Source of the DNA: Chloroflexota bacterium
GTDB taxonomy: Bacteria > Chloroflexota > Anaerolineae > Aggregatilineales > Phototrophicaceae
Assembly (NCBI GenBank): GCA_020161935.1
Contig: JAIUNI010000007.1
Location: 62,001 to 126,000, forward strand
Length of the DNA stretch: 64,000 nt
Reading direction: 5' to 3'
The notes under the pieces are model-generated. The model saw only the letters and a list, made by a program, of their open reading frames with translations, was not told the DNA's origin and did not search any database. Shown piece after piece: positions 35,488-43,754 of this stretch (position 1 is the first letter of the stretch; every line of letters starts with the position of its first letter). A program made the position numbers and the translations under genes.

Positions 35488-36078
35488 ATGATGACTCAAC
35501 CCCAACATTCTATCCCCTACCCAACGACACTTGGGCGCTTTGCCTTGCGGATGCCGCTCACCCTATTCCGGTTGGGGCTGGGTGAACTGCTCAATCTGCT
35601 GCGGCTGATGGTGCTGACGACGCGCGGGCGCAAATCCGGCAAGGCGCGGTATGCGGCGGTCGAATACCGGCGGCACGGCAGCAAAATCTATATCATATCC
35701 GCATGGGGCGGGCGACCGGATTGGTATCAAAACCTGCTGACTGACCCACTGGTGACCATTCAACTCGGACGTGAAAAGGTCAGTGCGCTGGCGGACAAAG
35801 TGACCGACCCCGCCGAGGCCGCACGGGCGCTCAACCTGTTCCGGCAGGATGCGCCCGCGCGGTATGACGCAGTGCTGGGGCGGTTGATCGAGGATGAGGT
35901 CAGCGGGAGCAAGCTGCGGGACGTGTCGGAACAATTTACGGTCGTGCGGCTGGACATCATCGGGGATGAACCGCTGCTGCCGGGTTTGACAGCCGACTTA
36001 ATCTGGTTGTGGCCCGTGGCACTGGTTGGGCTGGCGGTGGTTATCGCGGCGGCCAAGCGCACGAGTTCAGAGAAATAA
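35488..36078 (+). CDS. Deazaflavin (F420)-dependent nitroreductase-family protein
   Basis: 196 aa. The core TTRGRKSGKARYAAVEY with WYQNLLTDPLVTIQLG matches the DUF385/Ddn split-barrel family, whose members use reduced F420 to reduce nitro compounds or quinones. The C-terminus adds a hydrophobic helix at about 163-188, which could tether it to the membrane. No F420 biosynthesis gene is in the window, so the cofactor is inferred from the family. The downstream TPR gene starts 13 bp after its stop and is probably co-transcribed. Confidence 0.85.
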   Translation: MMTQPQHSIPYPTTLGRFALRMPLTLFRLGLGELLNLLRLMVLTTRGRKSGKARYAAVEYRRHGSKIYIISAWGGRPDWYQNLLTDPLVTIQLGREKVSALADKVTDPAEAARALNLFRQDAPARYDAVLGRLIEDEVSGSKLRDVSEQFTVVRLDIIGDEPLLPGLTADLIWLWPVALVGLAVVIAAAKRTSSEK

Positions 36079-36091
36079 CAGGGAGGATATT

Positions 36092-37054
36092 GTGACCGAT
36101 CTTGCCGATCAGGCTGATCTCTTACAACAGGTACGCCAAGCGCTGCAACAGGTACGGCAAGCCCTGCAAAACGAGGACTACGAACAGGCGATTACAGGAC
36201 TGCTGCACTCGACCGATTTAGCCCGCGCCTTGAACGACCCTGCGGCAGAAGGGCGGCATCTGGGCAACCTCGCGCTCATTTACTACCGCACCAAGCAGCC
36301 GGAACTGGCGCTGCAAAGTTTCGACCGCGCCCTGCAAATCGTGCGGGCGGAAAATGACCGCCTGACGGAAGACGGCATCCTCGGCAATATCGGTAACATC
36401 ATGCGCGAAATGGGGCGCTACGACGAGGCGATTGATTACCTCAATCAAGCGCTGCTGATCGCCCAAGAAATCGGCGACACGCGCGGACGGGGCATCTGGC
36501 TTTCCAACCTCGGCTTGGTATACGACGACCTCCAGCGTTACACCGAAGCGGTTGATGTCCACCGCGAGTCGGTCAATGTGGCGCGGGGGATGCGTGACCA
36601 GCGCAGCCTTGTGGCGCGGTTAAGCAATCAGGGTAATTCACACCTCGCGCTGAGTCAGCATACTGAGGCGATCAAGTGCTTTCATGAAGTGGTGTCGCTG
36701 TACAAATCTTTGGGGAACGTGGCGGAAGCGGCACTGCGGTTGGGCATCATCGGCAACATTTACAACGAACTGGGTCGCAGCGCGAACACGGAATTTGAAG
36801 CCCGTTTTTACTACGAACTGGCGCGGGACACCTACGTCGAAACGTTGAAGTTAGCGCAAGAAGTAGGCGACAGTGTTACCGAAGGCGACCTGCTGACCAG
36901 CCTCGGCGCGGTGTACGGCAACATGGGCGAGTACGAACAGGCCGTCAACCACTTCACCGCCGCCTACCATATCTTCACCAATGCTGGCCTGACCGACCGC
37001 CTGCCATATGTTGAGGAAAACATTCGGCTGGCGCAAAACCTATTGGCGCAATAA
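36092..37054 (+). CDS. Soluble TPR-repeat protein
   Basis: 320 aa from GTG 36092, chosen because GGGAGG lies just upstream; the frame opens at 36026 inside the preceding gene. After a Gln-rich start (LLQQVRQALQQVRQALQ) it has six or seven TPRs of the NB-ARC/Rapsyn-like kind (NLGLVYDDLQRYTEAVDVHR), ending near residue 315. No signal or membrane helix, so cytoplasmic. It probably binds proteins. It resembles the TPR protein at 56823-57767 in size and style. Confidence 0.85.
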   Translation: MTDLADQADLLQQVRQALQQVRQALQNEDYEQAITGLLHSTDLARALNDPAAEGRHLGNLALIYYRTKQPELALQSFDRALQIVRAENDRLTEDGILGNIGNIMREMGRYDEAIDYLNQALLIAQEIGDTRGRGIWLSNLGLVYDDLQRYTEAVDVHRESVNVARGMRDQRSLVARLSNQGNSHLALSQHTEAIKCFHEVVSLYKSLGNVAEAALRLGIIGNIYNELGRSANTEFEARFYYELARDTYVETLKLAQEVGDSVTEGDLLTSLGAVYGNMGEYEQAVNHFTAAYHIFTNAGLTDRLPYVEENIRLAQNLLAQ

Positions 37055-37065
37055 AGGGCGTGGTG

Positions 37066-37332
37066 TTAGCTCAGGCTGTCGAAGTCTGCGTCATCGTCGA
37101 TTTCGTCCGCGTCGCTGTCGCCCATCAGGCGATCTAAAAAGGCCTCGTCGTTTTCGTAGCCGAGGGTGTCGGCGAGATAGTTAAATTCGCAGACGATGGT
37201 CTCGAATAGATAATTTTCCTCATAGGCATCCGGCGGGTAATAGGAAATCATTGCTTCGTAGACCTGCTTCAAGTCCACATAGCGGCGTTCTAGGAATGCC
37301 AGATGCTCCGGTGTTAAGGGCTGTCGTCCCAT
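37066..37332 (-). CDS. Small acidic protein of unknown function
   Basis: 88 aa from ATG 37332, set by GGAGGAG six bases upstream; the frame opens at 37353. I do not recognise the family. The first 60 residues look helical (LEHLAFLERR-like and VYEAMISYYPP), and the last 20 are strongly acidic (DSDADEIDDDADFDS), as in proteins that mimic nucleic acid or bind basic partners. It lies 36 bp after the start of the lipoprotein gene region on the same strand and converges with the TPR gene. Confidence 0.6.
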   Translation of the reverse strand: MGRQPLTPEHLAFLERRYVDLKQVYEAMISYYPPDAYEENYLFETIVCEFNYLADTLGYENDEAFLDRLMGDSDADEIDDDADFDSLS

Positions 37333-37368
37333 ACTGCTCCTCCAATAAACCATTGACGGCTTGCTCGC

Positions 37369-38295
37369 TCAAAAACTACCGACGACCGTGCGCCAGCCAC
37401 CGCTGAGGCCGCCATTATCGGTTATCAGCACGACAATCATGCCGCGCTGCGGGAAATACACCATTTGCCCACGTTCAAAAATTTGCGCTGTGGATTGGCC
37501 GCCCATTTCTTCCGTCAGCGCCCATCCCATCCCCCGCACCTCGCCAAAGGTACGCCACACTTTACCGAACCCGCGTACAGGCTCAAGCAACCCTGCAGGC
37601 GGGGGTTCGCCACCACTGGGGGGATCAACCGCCTCGTTGTAAGTATCGTCGTAGCGGGTGAAGCGACCCGTATTAAACAGCACGTAGATGGCTTGCGGCG
37701 GCCCTGCCATCCACAGCATATCGCCGAACTGGAGGGTTTGCGACGCGCTGCTGAACGACACCAACCCTAACGGACATCCGAGCTGTGACGCTAACGTCGG
37801 GTCACTAGCATACACCGTCGCGAAGCCACCCTGCGGCGGCGTGGCACAGGTCGGCACGACAGGCGGCACGGTTGCCCCGAATGGCGGCGCACCCATCAAC
37901 GTCGGCGCGGCGGGCATCAGGTTCGACGGTAACACGGTCGCCACAGCCGCCAACTGAATGAGCGCCAGCAGCCCCTCGTTGTCCTCGGTGGGTTCCGGCG
38001 TGTTGCTCGGCAGCGGCGTAATGGTCGGCGTGGGTGTCGATGTTTCGGTAATTGTCGCGCTGGGGGTCACGCTCGGCGTGGCGGAAAGCTCCAGCGTTTC
38101 GGTCGGTGTCGGTGTCTCGGTAAAGGTCGCGCTGGCGGTCGGCGTTTCGGTCAAAATCACCAACGGCGTATCCGTAAGCGTGGGTAACGCCGCGACCGTC
38201 GGCAGTTCGCCAACCGTTTGCGGTTGACCACCGCAGGCCGATAAGCCCATGCCCAATAGAACCAGCACGCACAACCGTATGTCAATACGCTGCAT
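37369..38295 (-). CDS. Lipoprotein with Thr/Pro linker and C-terminal LGFP-like domain
   Basis: 308 aa from ATG 38295 (the open frame extends eight codons further). A lipoprotein signal with GLSAC at about residue 21 is followed by a long Thr/Pro/Ser linker (about 40-110). The folded domain is at about 155-305 with three Cys and the pattern LGCP..FERGQMVYFPQRG. That pattern occurs in LGFP-like surface domains of Chloroflexota lipoproteins. It should sit outside the cell; its ligand is unknown. The small acidic gene follows 36 bp downstream. Confidence 0.75.
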   Translation of the reverse strand: MQRIDIRLCVLVLLGMGLSACGGQPQTVGELPTVAALPTLTDTPLVILTETPTASATFTETPTPTETLELSATPSVTPSATITETSTPTPTITPLPSNTPEPTEDNEGLLALIQLAAVATVLPSNLMPAAPTLMGAPPFGATVPPVVPTCATPPQGGFATVYASDPTLASQLGCPLGLVSFSSASQTLQFGDMLWMAGPPQAIYVLFNTGRFTRYDDTYNEAVDPPSGGEPPPAGLLEPVRGFGKVWRTFGEVRGMGWALTEEMGGQSTAQIFERGQMVYFPQRGMIVVLITDNGGLSGGWRTVVGSF

Positions 38296-38463
38296 GAACC
38301 CGCTTCCTAACTCCCCCAATACCTATATCCCCCACTTCCGATCACCACCCAATACGAGACAGCAAATAGGTTGGTTGCATCATCCAGAATTGAATGGTTA
38401 GCGCTATTATAGTGCAAAACAGCGGGGAGGAATGACCATTCATCCCAATATGGAGAACTTCAC

Positions 38464-39258
38464 ATGCCGGAACAGCGTTTGACCTTCGTCCACATCAGCG
38501 ACACCCACATCAGCCCCGACATGGAATACGGCAAGCACCACGCCCCCTACAGCACCCAAACCGGCGCACGGGCACTGGTTCGCGCGGTGAATGCCCTCCC
38601 CTTCAACGTCGATTTCATCCTGCATACCGGGGATGTCGTCTATGACCCTGTGCCAGAAGCCTACCTCACCGCGAAAGACATCCTGAGCGAACTCGCGCGT
38701 CCCGTCTACTATCTCGCTGGCAACCACGATAAAGCGGATGCGCTGCAAAGTGTTCTTCTTGGACGCGCTGACATCCTTGAGCCTTTCTATTACACCTTCG
38801 ACGCTAACGGCTTTCAAATAGTCTGCATGGATAGCAACGGCCCCGCCGAGGTGCCGCGCGGCAATGTGATCTCGCAGCAGTTGGAATGGCTCGATACGAT
38901 TTGCTCGGCGAAGGATGAGCGCCCGCTGGTGGTTGCCATTCACCATAATGCGCTGCCGGTTGGTTCGCCGTGGTTGGATGACTACATGCGGATTACCAAC
39001 GGGGCGACGCTGCATCAAGTTTTGCTGAAGGCGAAAGACCGGCTGCGCGGGGTGTTCTTCGGGCATGTGCATCAGAACATTCAGATGTATCAAGACGGCA
39101 TCCTCTACACCAGCGCCCTGAGCAGTTGGAACCAATTTATGTCGTGGCCGGAGTCGATGGATACGGTGGCGGACGAGTTCAGCCTCCCCGGTTTCAACGT
39201 GGTCAGCATGTCCCCCACCCAGACGTTCATCCGGCGGTGGGGGTTCAAGGTGGAGTAA
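38464..39258 (+). CDS. Calcineurin-like metallophosphoesterase (CpdA-like)
   Basis: 264 aa. All five blocks of the fold are present: HISDTHIS, LHTGDVVYD, LAGNHDK, VAIHHNALP and FGHVHQN. They supply the two-metal site. The closest known type is the cyclic-nucleotide phosphodiesterase CpdA/Icc group, but the substrate is not certain. GGAG lies before the ATG. It is a single plus-strand gene followed by a short repeat tract. Confidence 0.92.
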   Translation: MPEQRLTFVHISDTHISPDMEYGKHHAPYSTQTGARALVRAVNALPFNVDFILHTGDVVYDPVPEAYLTAKDILSELARPVYYLAGNHDKADALQSVLLGRADILEPFYYTFDANGFQIVCMDSNGPAEVPRGNVISQQLEWLDTICSAKDERPLVVAIHHNALPVGSPWLDDYMRITNGATLHQVLLKAKDRLRGVFFGHVHQNIQMYQDGILYTSALSSWNQFMSWPESMDTVADEFSLPGFNVVSMSPTQTFIRRWGFKVE

Positions 39259-39265
39259 GGGCGTA

Positions 39266-39305
39266 GTTTGAACCGCAGAGACGCGGAGGACGCAGAGATC
39301 AAGTG
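39266..39305. repeat. Short cgcagagacgcgg repeat
   Basis: One accgcagagacgcggaggacgcagag-type unit between the phosphoesterase and the SMI1/KNR4 gene. It marks the left edge of an AT-rich patch. Confidence 0.6.
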
Positions 39306-39316
39306 GAGAGGTTAGT

Positions 39317-39853
39317 ATGAACTTGAAAGCATGGATTCACGAACTAGAGATCGAGATAGCAAAGTTGTCGAAAATAGACTTTGGCTATCCTCATAGTATT
39401 AATAAAATCGACCCACCAGATCTTATTGGACTTGAATTGCTACATCAATCTGTCAATATTCCAGCACAATTAGAAACATTTTATAGAGAATGCGGTGGAG
39501 TCAAATTAAATGATATTTGGAATGGATATTTGATATATTCACCTCAATCGATCTTAAAGTCCATTGAAATTGGTGAACCTATAAAAGTAGTTGGCTCAAT
39601 AAATAGTGATGTTGTGCCATTTGGTTCGGATATAGGAGGCCACAGAATTGTCATCAAGAGTGGATCAACAAACGAAGTTCTTTACTTACCTCATGGGGAT
39701 CTCGTAAATGGAATTTACGAGGAGACCACGAGGGTAAAGATAATATCCCCTGACTTTTTTGGATTTTTAGAACGTTTACTTGGGGATACGAAAGCCTATG
39801 TTCGTGGCGATGAAAAATGGAGTTACATGGATAAGAACTTATACGATCAATAA
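39317..39853 (+). CDS. SMI1/KNR4-family (SUKH) protein, likely immunity-type
   Basis: 178 aa with GAGAGG before the ATG. The SUKH pattern is visible: IPAQLETFYRECGGVKLNDIW near residue 50, then a central beta region and FFGFLERLL near the end. Known bacterial SUKH proteins often neutralise contact-dependent toxins, but no toxin gene is nearby. The gene is clearly more AT-rich than its neighbours, suggesting recent transfer. Its function here is unproven. Confidence 0.8.
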   Translation: MNLKAWIHELEIEIAKLSKIDFGYPHSINKIDPPDLIGLELLHQSVNIPAQLETFYRECGGVKLNDIWNGYLIYSPQSILKSIEIGEPIKVVGSINSDVVPFGSDIGGHRIVIKSGSTNEVLYLPHGDLVNGIYEETTRVKIISPDFFGFLERLLGDTKAYVRGDEKWSYMDKNLYDQ

Positions 39854-39867
39854 TTCCTAAAAATTAA

Positions 39868-40206
39868 TTATGTCAGTGATTTCGATTCCATACGCGCTAG
39901 CAATTTTGCACGGATACCATCATTCGGAAAACGCCGTTCATTTTCACTGCGGATTGCTTCACCCAACTTCTCTTGTTCAAGAACGTAATTGTCAACTTCA
40001 TCACGATGATTCATATAATAGCCGATGACCATATAAACATCTGCCAACCGTAAAACAGGGTAGCTTTCTACAATTTGTTCCGCAGAGTCGCCACGTCTAA
40101 AAGCATACACAAGCGTTTGTAAGGTTACTCGTGTGCCATTGATACGTATCATTCCACTGTCATCTTTGGTGATCGGCACAGGCTCACTAAACGGTGCTGA
40201 AAGCAT
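39868..40206 (-). CDS. DUF433-family antitoxin-like protein
   Basis: 112 aa from ATG 40206; AGGAGA lies 12 bases upstream, while the longer frame to 40239 has no ribosome site. The DUF433 pattern IRINGTRVTLQTLVYAFRRGDSAEQIVESYP and YYMNHRDEVDNYV is clear; the domain is a winged helix-turn-helix. Family members usually precede a DUF5615 PIN-like toxin. No such toxin is present, because the SMI1 gene lies 14 bp downstream in the opposite sense. It is probably an orphan antitoxin. Confidence 0.8.
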   Translation of the reverse strand: MLSAPFSEPVPITKDDSGMIRINGTRVTLQTLVYAFRRGDSAEQIVESYPVLRLADVYMVIGYYMNHRDEVDNYVLEQEKLGEAIRSENERRFPNDGIRAKLLARMESKSLT

Positions 40207-40350
40207 AAGCCGCAATCTCCTATTACTAATGCTCCGCATATTTTAGCATATGAGACCTGCAAGAACATTTCTCGTTCCCTATACAACACCTTGAAGCTAT
40301 GCTATTGTTGCGACCATTCCGTTATCACAAATCATGGATGAATCGTGTAA

Positions 40351-41148
40351 ATGGCTATTGATCACGTCATTGATTACAAATGCTACCCTAAACAAGAACT
40401 CACCACCGAGGGCATCATCGAGCGCATTAAAGGCCGCGCCCGTGCCGAAGCGGTGATTAAACTATTCCGCGACAACGGCGACAACCGCCCCGTTTCCGAA
40501 ATCGGCTTCGAACTCGAACGCATGACCGCCAGCGGCGAGAGCGAAACGAAGGTCGTCATGGTGCAAAACATGCTCGACCAAGCCGACGAACTGCTGCCCT
40601 TCCACCACTACTGCGAAGGCTGCCCCGCCAACAACCTCGGTACACCGTTTGGCTGCATCAGCCAGATCGAGTATCCGATTTCCGGCAGGGCGGAACTGTG
40701 GCTGCTAAACCAACTCCCCATCCCGACCGAAACACTGCCGTGGATGCTGCTGCGGCAGGGTTTGCGCGAGTTTAAGGCAGCGGGTGAGGCCGTCAACTCC
40801 ATGCGCGCGGAAGGCCAACCGTTCTTCCAAGAAAAGGGTGTGCTGGTGCGGCAGTTGGGCGAGATGATCGTCAACAGCAACCAATTATTCGAGATGTTGT
40901 TCTTGTTGGGGCATATTAAGCCATCGTACGGCGCGACACTATTGATGTTCTTCAATATCATCCGCCGCAACATGGATGCTGACACAATTATGGCACTCAC
41001 GCCGTCGCCGGACGATGCAGCCGAAAACTATCCACTCTTAATCAAGTCGGAGCCAGATGACGATGCCAGCATCCAGCGCTTCAAGACGTTCTTCCGCGCC
41101 CTCTATTTGGCGTGGGCGTTGAACGTGCGACTGCTGCTAGATGTCTGA
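40351..41148 (+). CDS. Unknown protein with a three-Cys cluster
   Basis: 265 aa, soluble, no family recognised. Residues about 88-105 read HHYCEGCPANNLGTPFGC, with three cysteines and nearby His that could bind a metal or Fe-S cluster. The rest is helical (residues 120-215, then 235-262), with a hydrophobic helix around LFEMLFLLGHIKPS. The ribosome site is weak. It converges with the HEAT-like gene, overlapping by 12 bp. Composition matches its neighbours on the GC-rich side. Confidence 0.7.
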   Translation: MAIDHVIDYKCYPKQELTTEGIIERIKGRARAEAVIKLFRDNGDNRPVSEIGFELERMTASGESETKVVMVQNMLDQADELLPFHHYCEGCPANNLGTPFGCISQIEYPISGRAELWLLNQLPIPTETLPWMLLRQGLREFKAAGEAVNSMRAEGQPFFQEKGVLVRQLGEMIVNSNQLFEMLFLLGHIKPSYGATLLMFFNIIRRNMDADTIMALTPSPDDAAENYPLLIKSEPDDDASIQRFKTFFRALYLAWALNVRLLLDV

Positions 41149-41370
41149 GGCAGCGAGTTTTTCGATGGAAGCGGCGAGCAGATTTGCTGCTGTTTCCCGC
41201 ACTTCAGCGTTGCTGTCGCGCTGGCTAACGTAGCGCACCAATTCGGCAATCCGTTCATAACGCATATAAATGCTTAACCCTTGAAGGGCGATTTTGCGCG
41301 TGCCGGGGTTTGGATTGCGTAAGACCTCATCTGCCAGCGCGGTGACGTTAAATTTGTCCGGGGCTGCCAT
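41137..41370 (-). CDS. Small HEAT-repeat-like protein
   Basis: 77 aa from ATG 41370, with AGGG seven bases upstream; the frame opens at 41409. It is two helical pairs: GTRKIALQGLSIYMRYERIAELV and NAEVRETAANLLAASIEKL, resembling HEAT or armadillo units. No catalytic motif. It may be a protein-binding fragment. It overlaps the unknown Cys-cluster gene at its 3' end. Confidence 0.6.
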   Translation of the reverse strand: MAAPDKFNVTALADEVLRNPNPGTRKIALQGLSIYMRYERIAELVRYVSQRDSNAEVRETAANLLAASIEKLAASDI

Positions 41371-41759
41371 GACGAACCCTTTTGACGACTTGAAAACGGG
41401 TGGTTTCACAGTTCGTTACCATTAACCATCTTTACTATACACCATTATTCACAACGCACACTCAATTCTTTACAAAAATTTACTAAAGTACTAACAATTC
41501 CTCCTCTACTGGCTACCCGCTTTACCCTCATGTAAGGTGAGGTCGTATCGTGGTTGCATCCGAGATCATAGGAGGTAGACTACGATGATAATCCACTCTA
41601 TTATTTAGCGATCCTACGGCTATTTGAAATGAACTTCTATCGACGCAAACAAGAACAGCCGCCACAGGGCCGAAGCCGGTTGTGGACGGCTGTTATCACA
41701 TTCTCTAATTGTTTATTGTTACCGAAGCGCCCTGCTGGTCAACGTCTAAAACACCGCAC
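41371..41759. other. Intergenic region with strong ribosome site, tiny ORF and hairpin
   Basis: AGGAGG at about 41570-41576 precedes ATG 41585, which opens a 7-residue frame ending at TAG 41608. A second frame from ATG 41629 (48 codons) starts MNFYRRKQEQPP and runs into the P1 peptidase gene region. An inverted repeat at 41654-41694 pairs AACAGCCG and CCACA with TGTGG and CGGCTGTT, without a T-run. This may be a leader, a decayed gene or a terminator for the upstream gene. I see no full gene. Confidence 0.4.
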
Positions 41760-42833
41760 TCAACGCGGGGCGTAGCGAGCCATCGCCGCTTGCAACCGGT
41801 CATGCGGCAGGGCGTGAGCAGTGCGCCCTTTGAAGCCGACGGTTGTTTCCGCACCGACCAGCGCATTAATGACCGCTTCCTCAACCGCCTCGGCAACTCC
41901 GTCAAACAGGTAGTTCATGTGGGGGTTGGGGAACATTTTTACGTCATGCGGGGCATCCAGCAAATTCGGGACGTTATTACCCGTCGAGAAAGCAAGGAAC
42001 AAGTCACCGCTCCCGTTATGCCCGACGCAGCCTGTCCGCGCCAAGCCGATGGTCACGCGCTGCGCCATGCGCTTACACTGACCGGGTAACAGCGGCGCGT
42101 CGGTCGCCACAATGACAATGATCGAGTTCGGTTGCAGCGGCTCATCCCAGCCGGAAGGAATATCAGTCGTCGGAATTTCAAGGCCGACCGGAACACCATT
42201 CACGCGGAACAACTCGCGGTTGCCGTGGTTGGCTTGCACCAATGCCCCGACCGTGAAGCGACCGCTGGGGGTATCGACCAAGCGCGACGACGTGCCGATG
42301 CCACCCTTAAAGTCGTAGCAAATCATTCCCGTGCCACCACCAACGCAGCCTTCCGTCACTGGCCCGCTGCTGGCGTTGGCAACCGCCGCAAGCACATGCT
42401 CCGGCTTGACGTGGAAGGCGTTAATGTCGTTCAGCCAGCCGTCATAGGTTTCCGCCACCAGCGGCATCACCCAGTCGTGTACGCCGTGCTGCTCGGTCAG
42501 GTATTGCACCAGCGTATCACGCACGATGCCAACCTGATGCGTATTGGTAATGGCAATCGGTGAGGTCAATAAACCGGACTCTTCAATCCAGTGCGTACCC
42601 GTAAAGTCGCCGTTACCGTTCAGCACATGGAAACCGGCGAAGGCGTGGTTGTCCCACACGCCTTCCTCTCGCGGGAAGATGACCGTCACACCCGTTCGGG
42701 CGATGCGTGGTTCATCGGCGATAATCGTCGTATGCCCGACTCGCACCCCCGGCACGTCGGTAATCGCATTGTAAGTTCCAGTGGGCATCACACCGATGGT
42801 AATGCCGAGATCGCGCAAGCGTGGTCGGGACAT
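41760..42833 (-). CDS. P1-family (S58) aminopeptidase, DmpA-like
   Basis: 357 aa. The family layout is complete: TDVPGVRVGHTT at 25-36, EGCVGGGTGM, and the self-cleavage site PNSIIVIVATDAPL, where Ser237 becomes the N-terminal nucleophile of the beta chain. In DmpA the residue before Ser is Gly; here it is Asn236. Such enzymes release N-terminal residues, including D-Ala or beta-amino acids, after autoproteolysis. No signal peptide is seen. A short gap precedes the DUF3592 pair. Confidence 0.9.
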   Translation of the reverse strand: MSRPRLRDLGITIGVMPTGTYNAITDVPGVRVGHTTIIADEPRIARTGVTVIFPREEGVWDNHAFAGFHVLNGNGDFTGTHWIEESGLLTSPIAITNTHQVGIVRDTLVQYLTEQHGVHDWVMPLVAETYDGWLNDINAFHVKPEHVLAAVANASSGPVTEGCVGGGTGMICYDFKGGIGTSSRLVDTPSGRFTVGALVQANHGNRELFRVNGVPVGLEIPTTDIPSGWDEPLQPNSIIVIVATDAPLLPGQCKRMAQRVTIGLARTGCVGHNGSGDLFLAFSTGNNVPNLLDAPHDVKMFPNPHMNYLFDGVAEAVEEAVINALVGAETTVGFKGRTAHALPHDRLQAAMARYAPR

Positions 42834-42869
42834 AATCGCTCTTTTCTTGCTTCAGCAGGGTAAATACAT

Positions 42870-43670
42870 CTACAGAAGCATAAAGAGTTTTTCGTTATCG
42901 TACAAGATAATCACCGGTGTTCCAGCAGCAGGCAGCGGTTGACCACGCAGGTCGTTGCGTTCTGCGCGGTCTGTTTTGGTCAGGCGCTGATAGGTTCCCG
43001 GCACTAAAAAGCGGTACTCTACTTTCAAGATCAAGTCACCGTCACTGTCCTTCGATTGGCTGCTTTTGATGACCTCGCCGCGTATCAAACGCCCGTTTTC
43101 CTCCAAATACCGCTGCTTGCGCGAATATTTGATGAGCACATAGATGATGCCGCCAATAAACCCGTTCCAAACCAGCGAAAAGATGATGAAGCCGATGGGG
43201 GGGCGGTTCGTTCCCTGCACCACCGCGATCTGTGGATTCGAACGGGCGTAAACCAGTTCCACCCGCCCGCCAACCTCAGCACGGCGATAGACATCCTCGC
43301 TGACTTGCTGCTCGGTCGTGTAGCGCGTATCGACCACCGTATACTGGAAAGTCACATAATGAGCATCGCTGTCATCGGAGTTTGAAATGCGGCGGTCGGT
43401 GTACTCGCCCGTGGTGGTCATGCCCTGCTGCATAACGAGAAACCACTCATAGGTATCCCGCAGCGTCATCACCAGCATACATATCCCCACCACCACGAAT
43501 ATGCTAAAAAACGCGCCCATGCAGCCCAGCGCAAATCGATTGTTGGAAGCCAGCTTTTTGGAATTTCCCAGCACGAAATCGCGATGCTGCGGATAAAGTA
43601 AAAAGGTGTCCGCATCCAAAGTGATCGGAGATCGCAAGTGGTCATCCGGCGGCGTAACAGTCGTATTCAC
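42870..43670 (-). CDS. DUF3592 membrane protein, tandem paralogue 2
   Basis: 266 aa from GTG 43670, with AGAGGG upstream; the frame opens at 43724. Two transmembrane helices (about 52-76 and 155-178) flank the DUF3592 domain, marked by TGEYTDRRISNSDD and YVTFQYTV, and VELVYARSNPQIAVVQG. The outer beta domain and the C-terminal PGTY..LRGQPLPAAGTPVIILY repeat the layout of the next gene. The function of DUF3592 is unknown. It lies 84 bp after its paralogue on the same strand. Confidence 0.75.
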   Translation of the reverse strand: MNTTVTPPDDHLRSPITLDADTFLLYPQHRDFVLGNSKKLASNNRFALGCMGAFFSIFVVVGICMLVMTLRDTYEWFLVMQQGMTTTGEYTDRRISNSDDSDAHYVTFQYTVVDTRYTTEQQVSEDVYRRAEVGGRVELVYARSNPQIAVVQGTNRPPIGFIIFSLVWNGFIGGIIYVLIKYSRKQRYLEENGRLIRGEVIKSSQSKDSDGDLILKVEYRFLVPGTYQRLTKTDRAERNDLRGQPLPAAGTPVIILYDNEKLFMLL

Positions 43671-43754
43671 CCATTCATCCCTCTGGTAAAAGCCAACCTT
43701 CTTTGATTCTAACCGCAAACACACGTAGAAAGGCTTAAACCAACAGGAACATGC

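Noticed and set aside
38440..39135. 231-residue minus-strand open frame
   Set aside because: Antisense to the metallophosphoesterase, which has all five family motifs.
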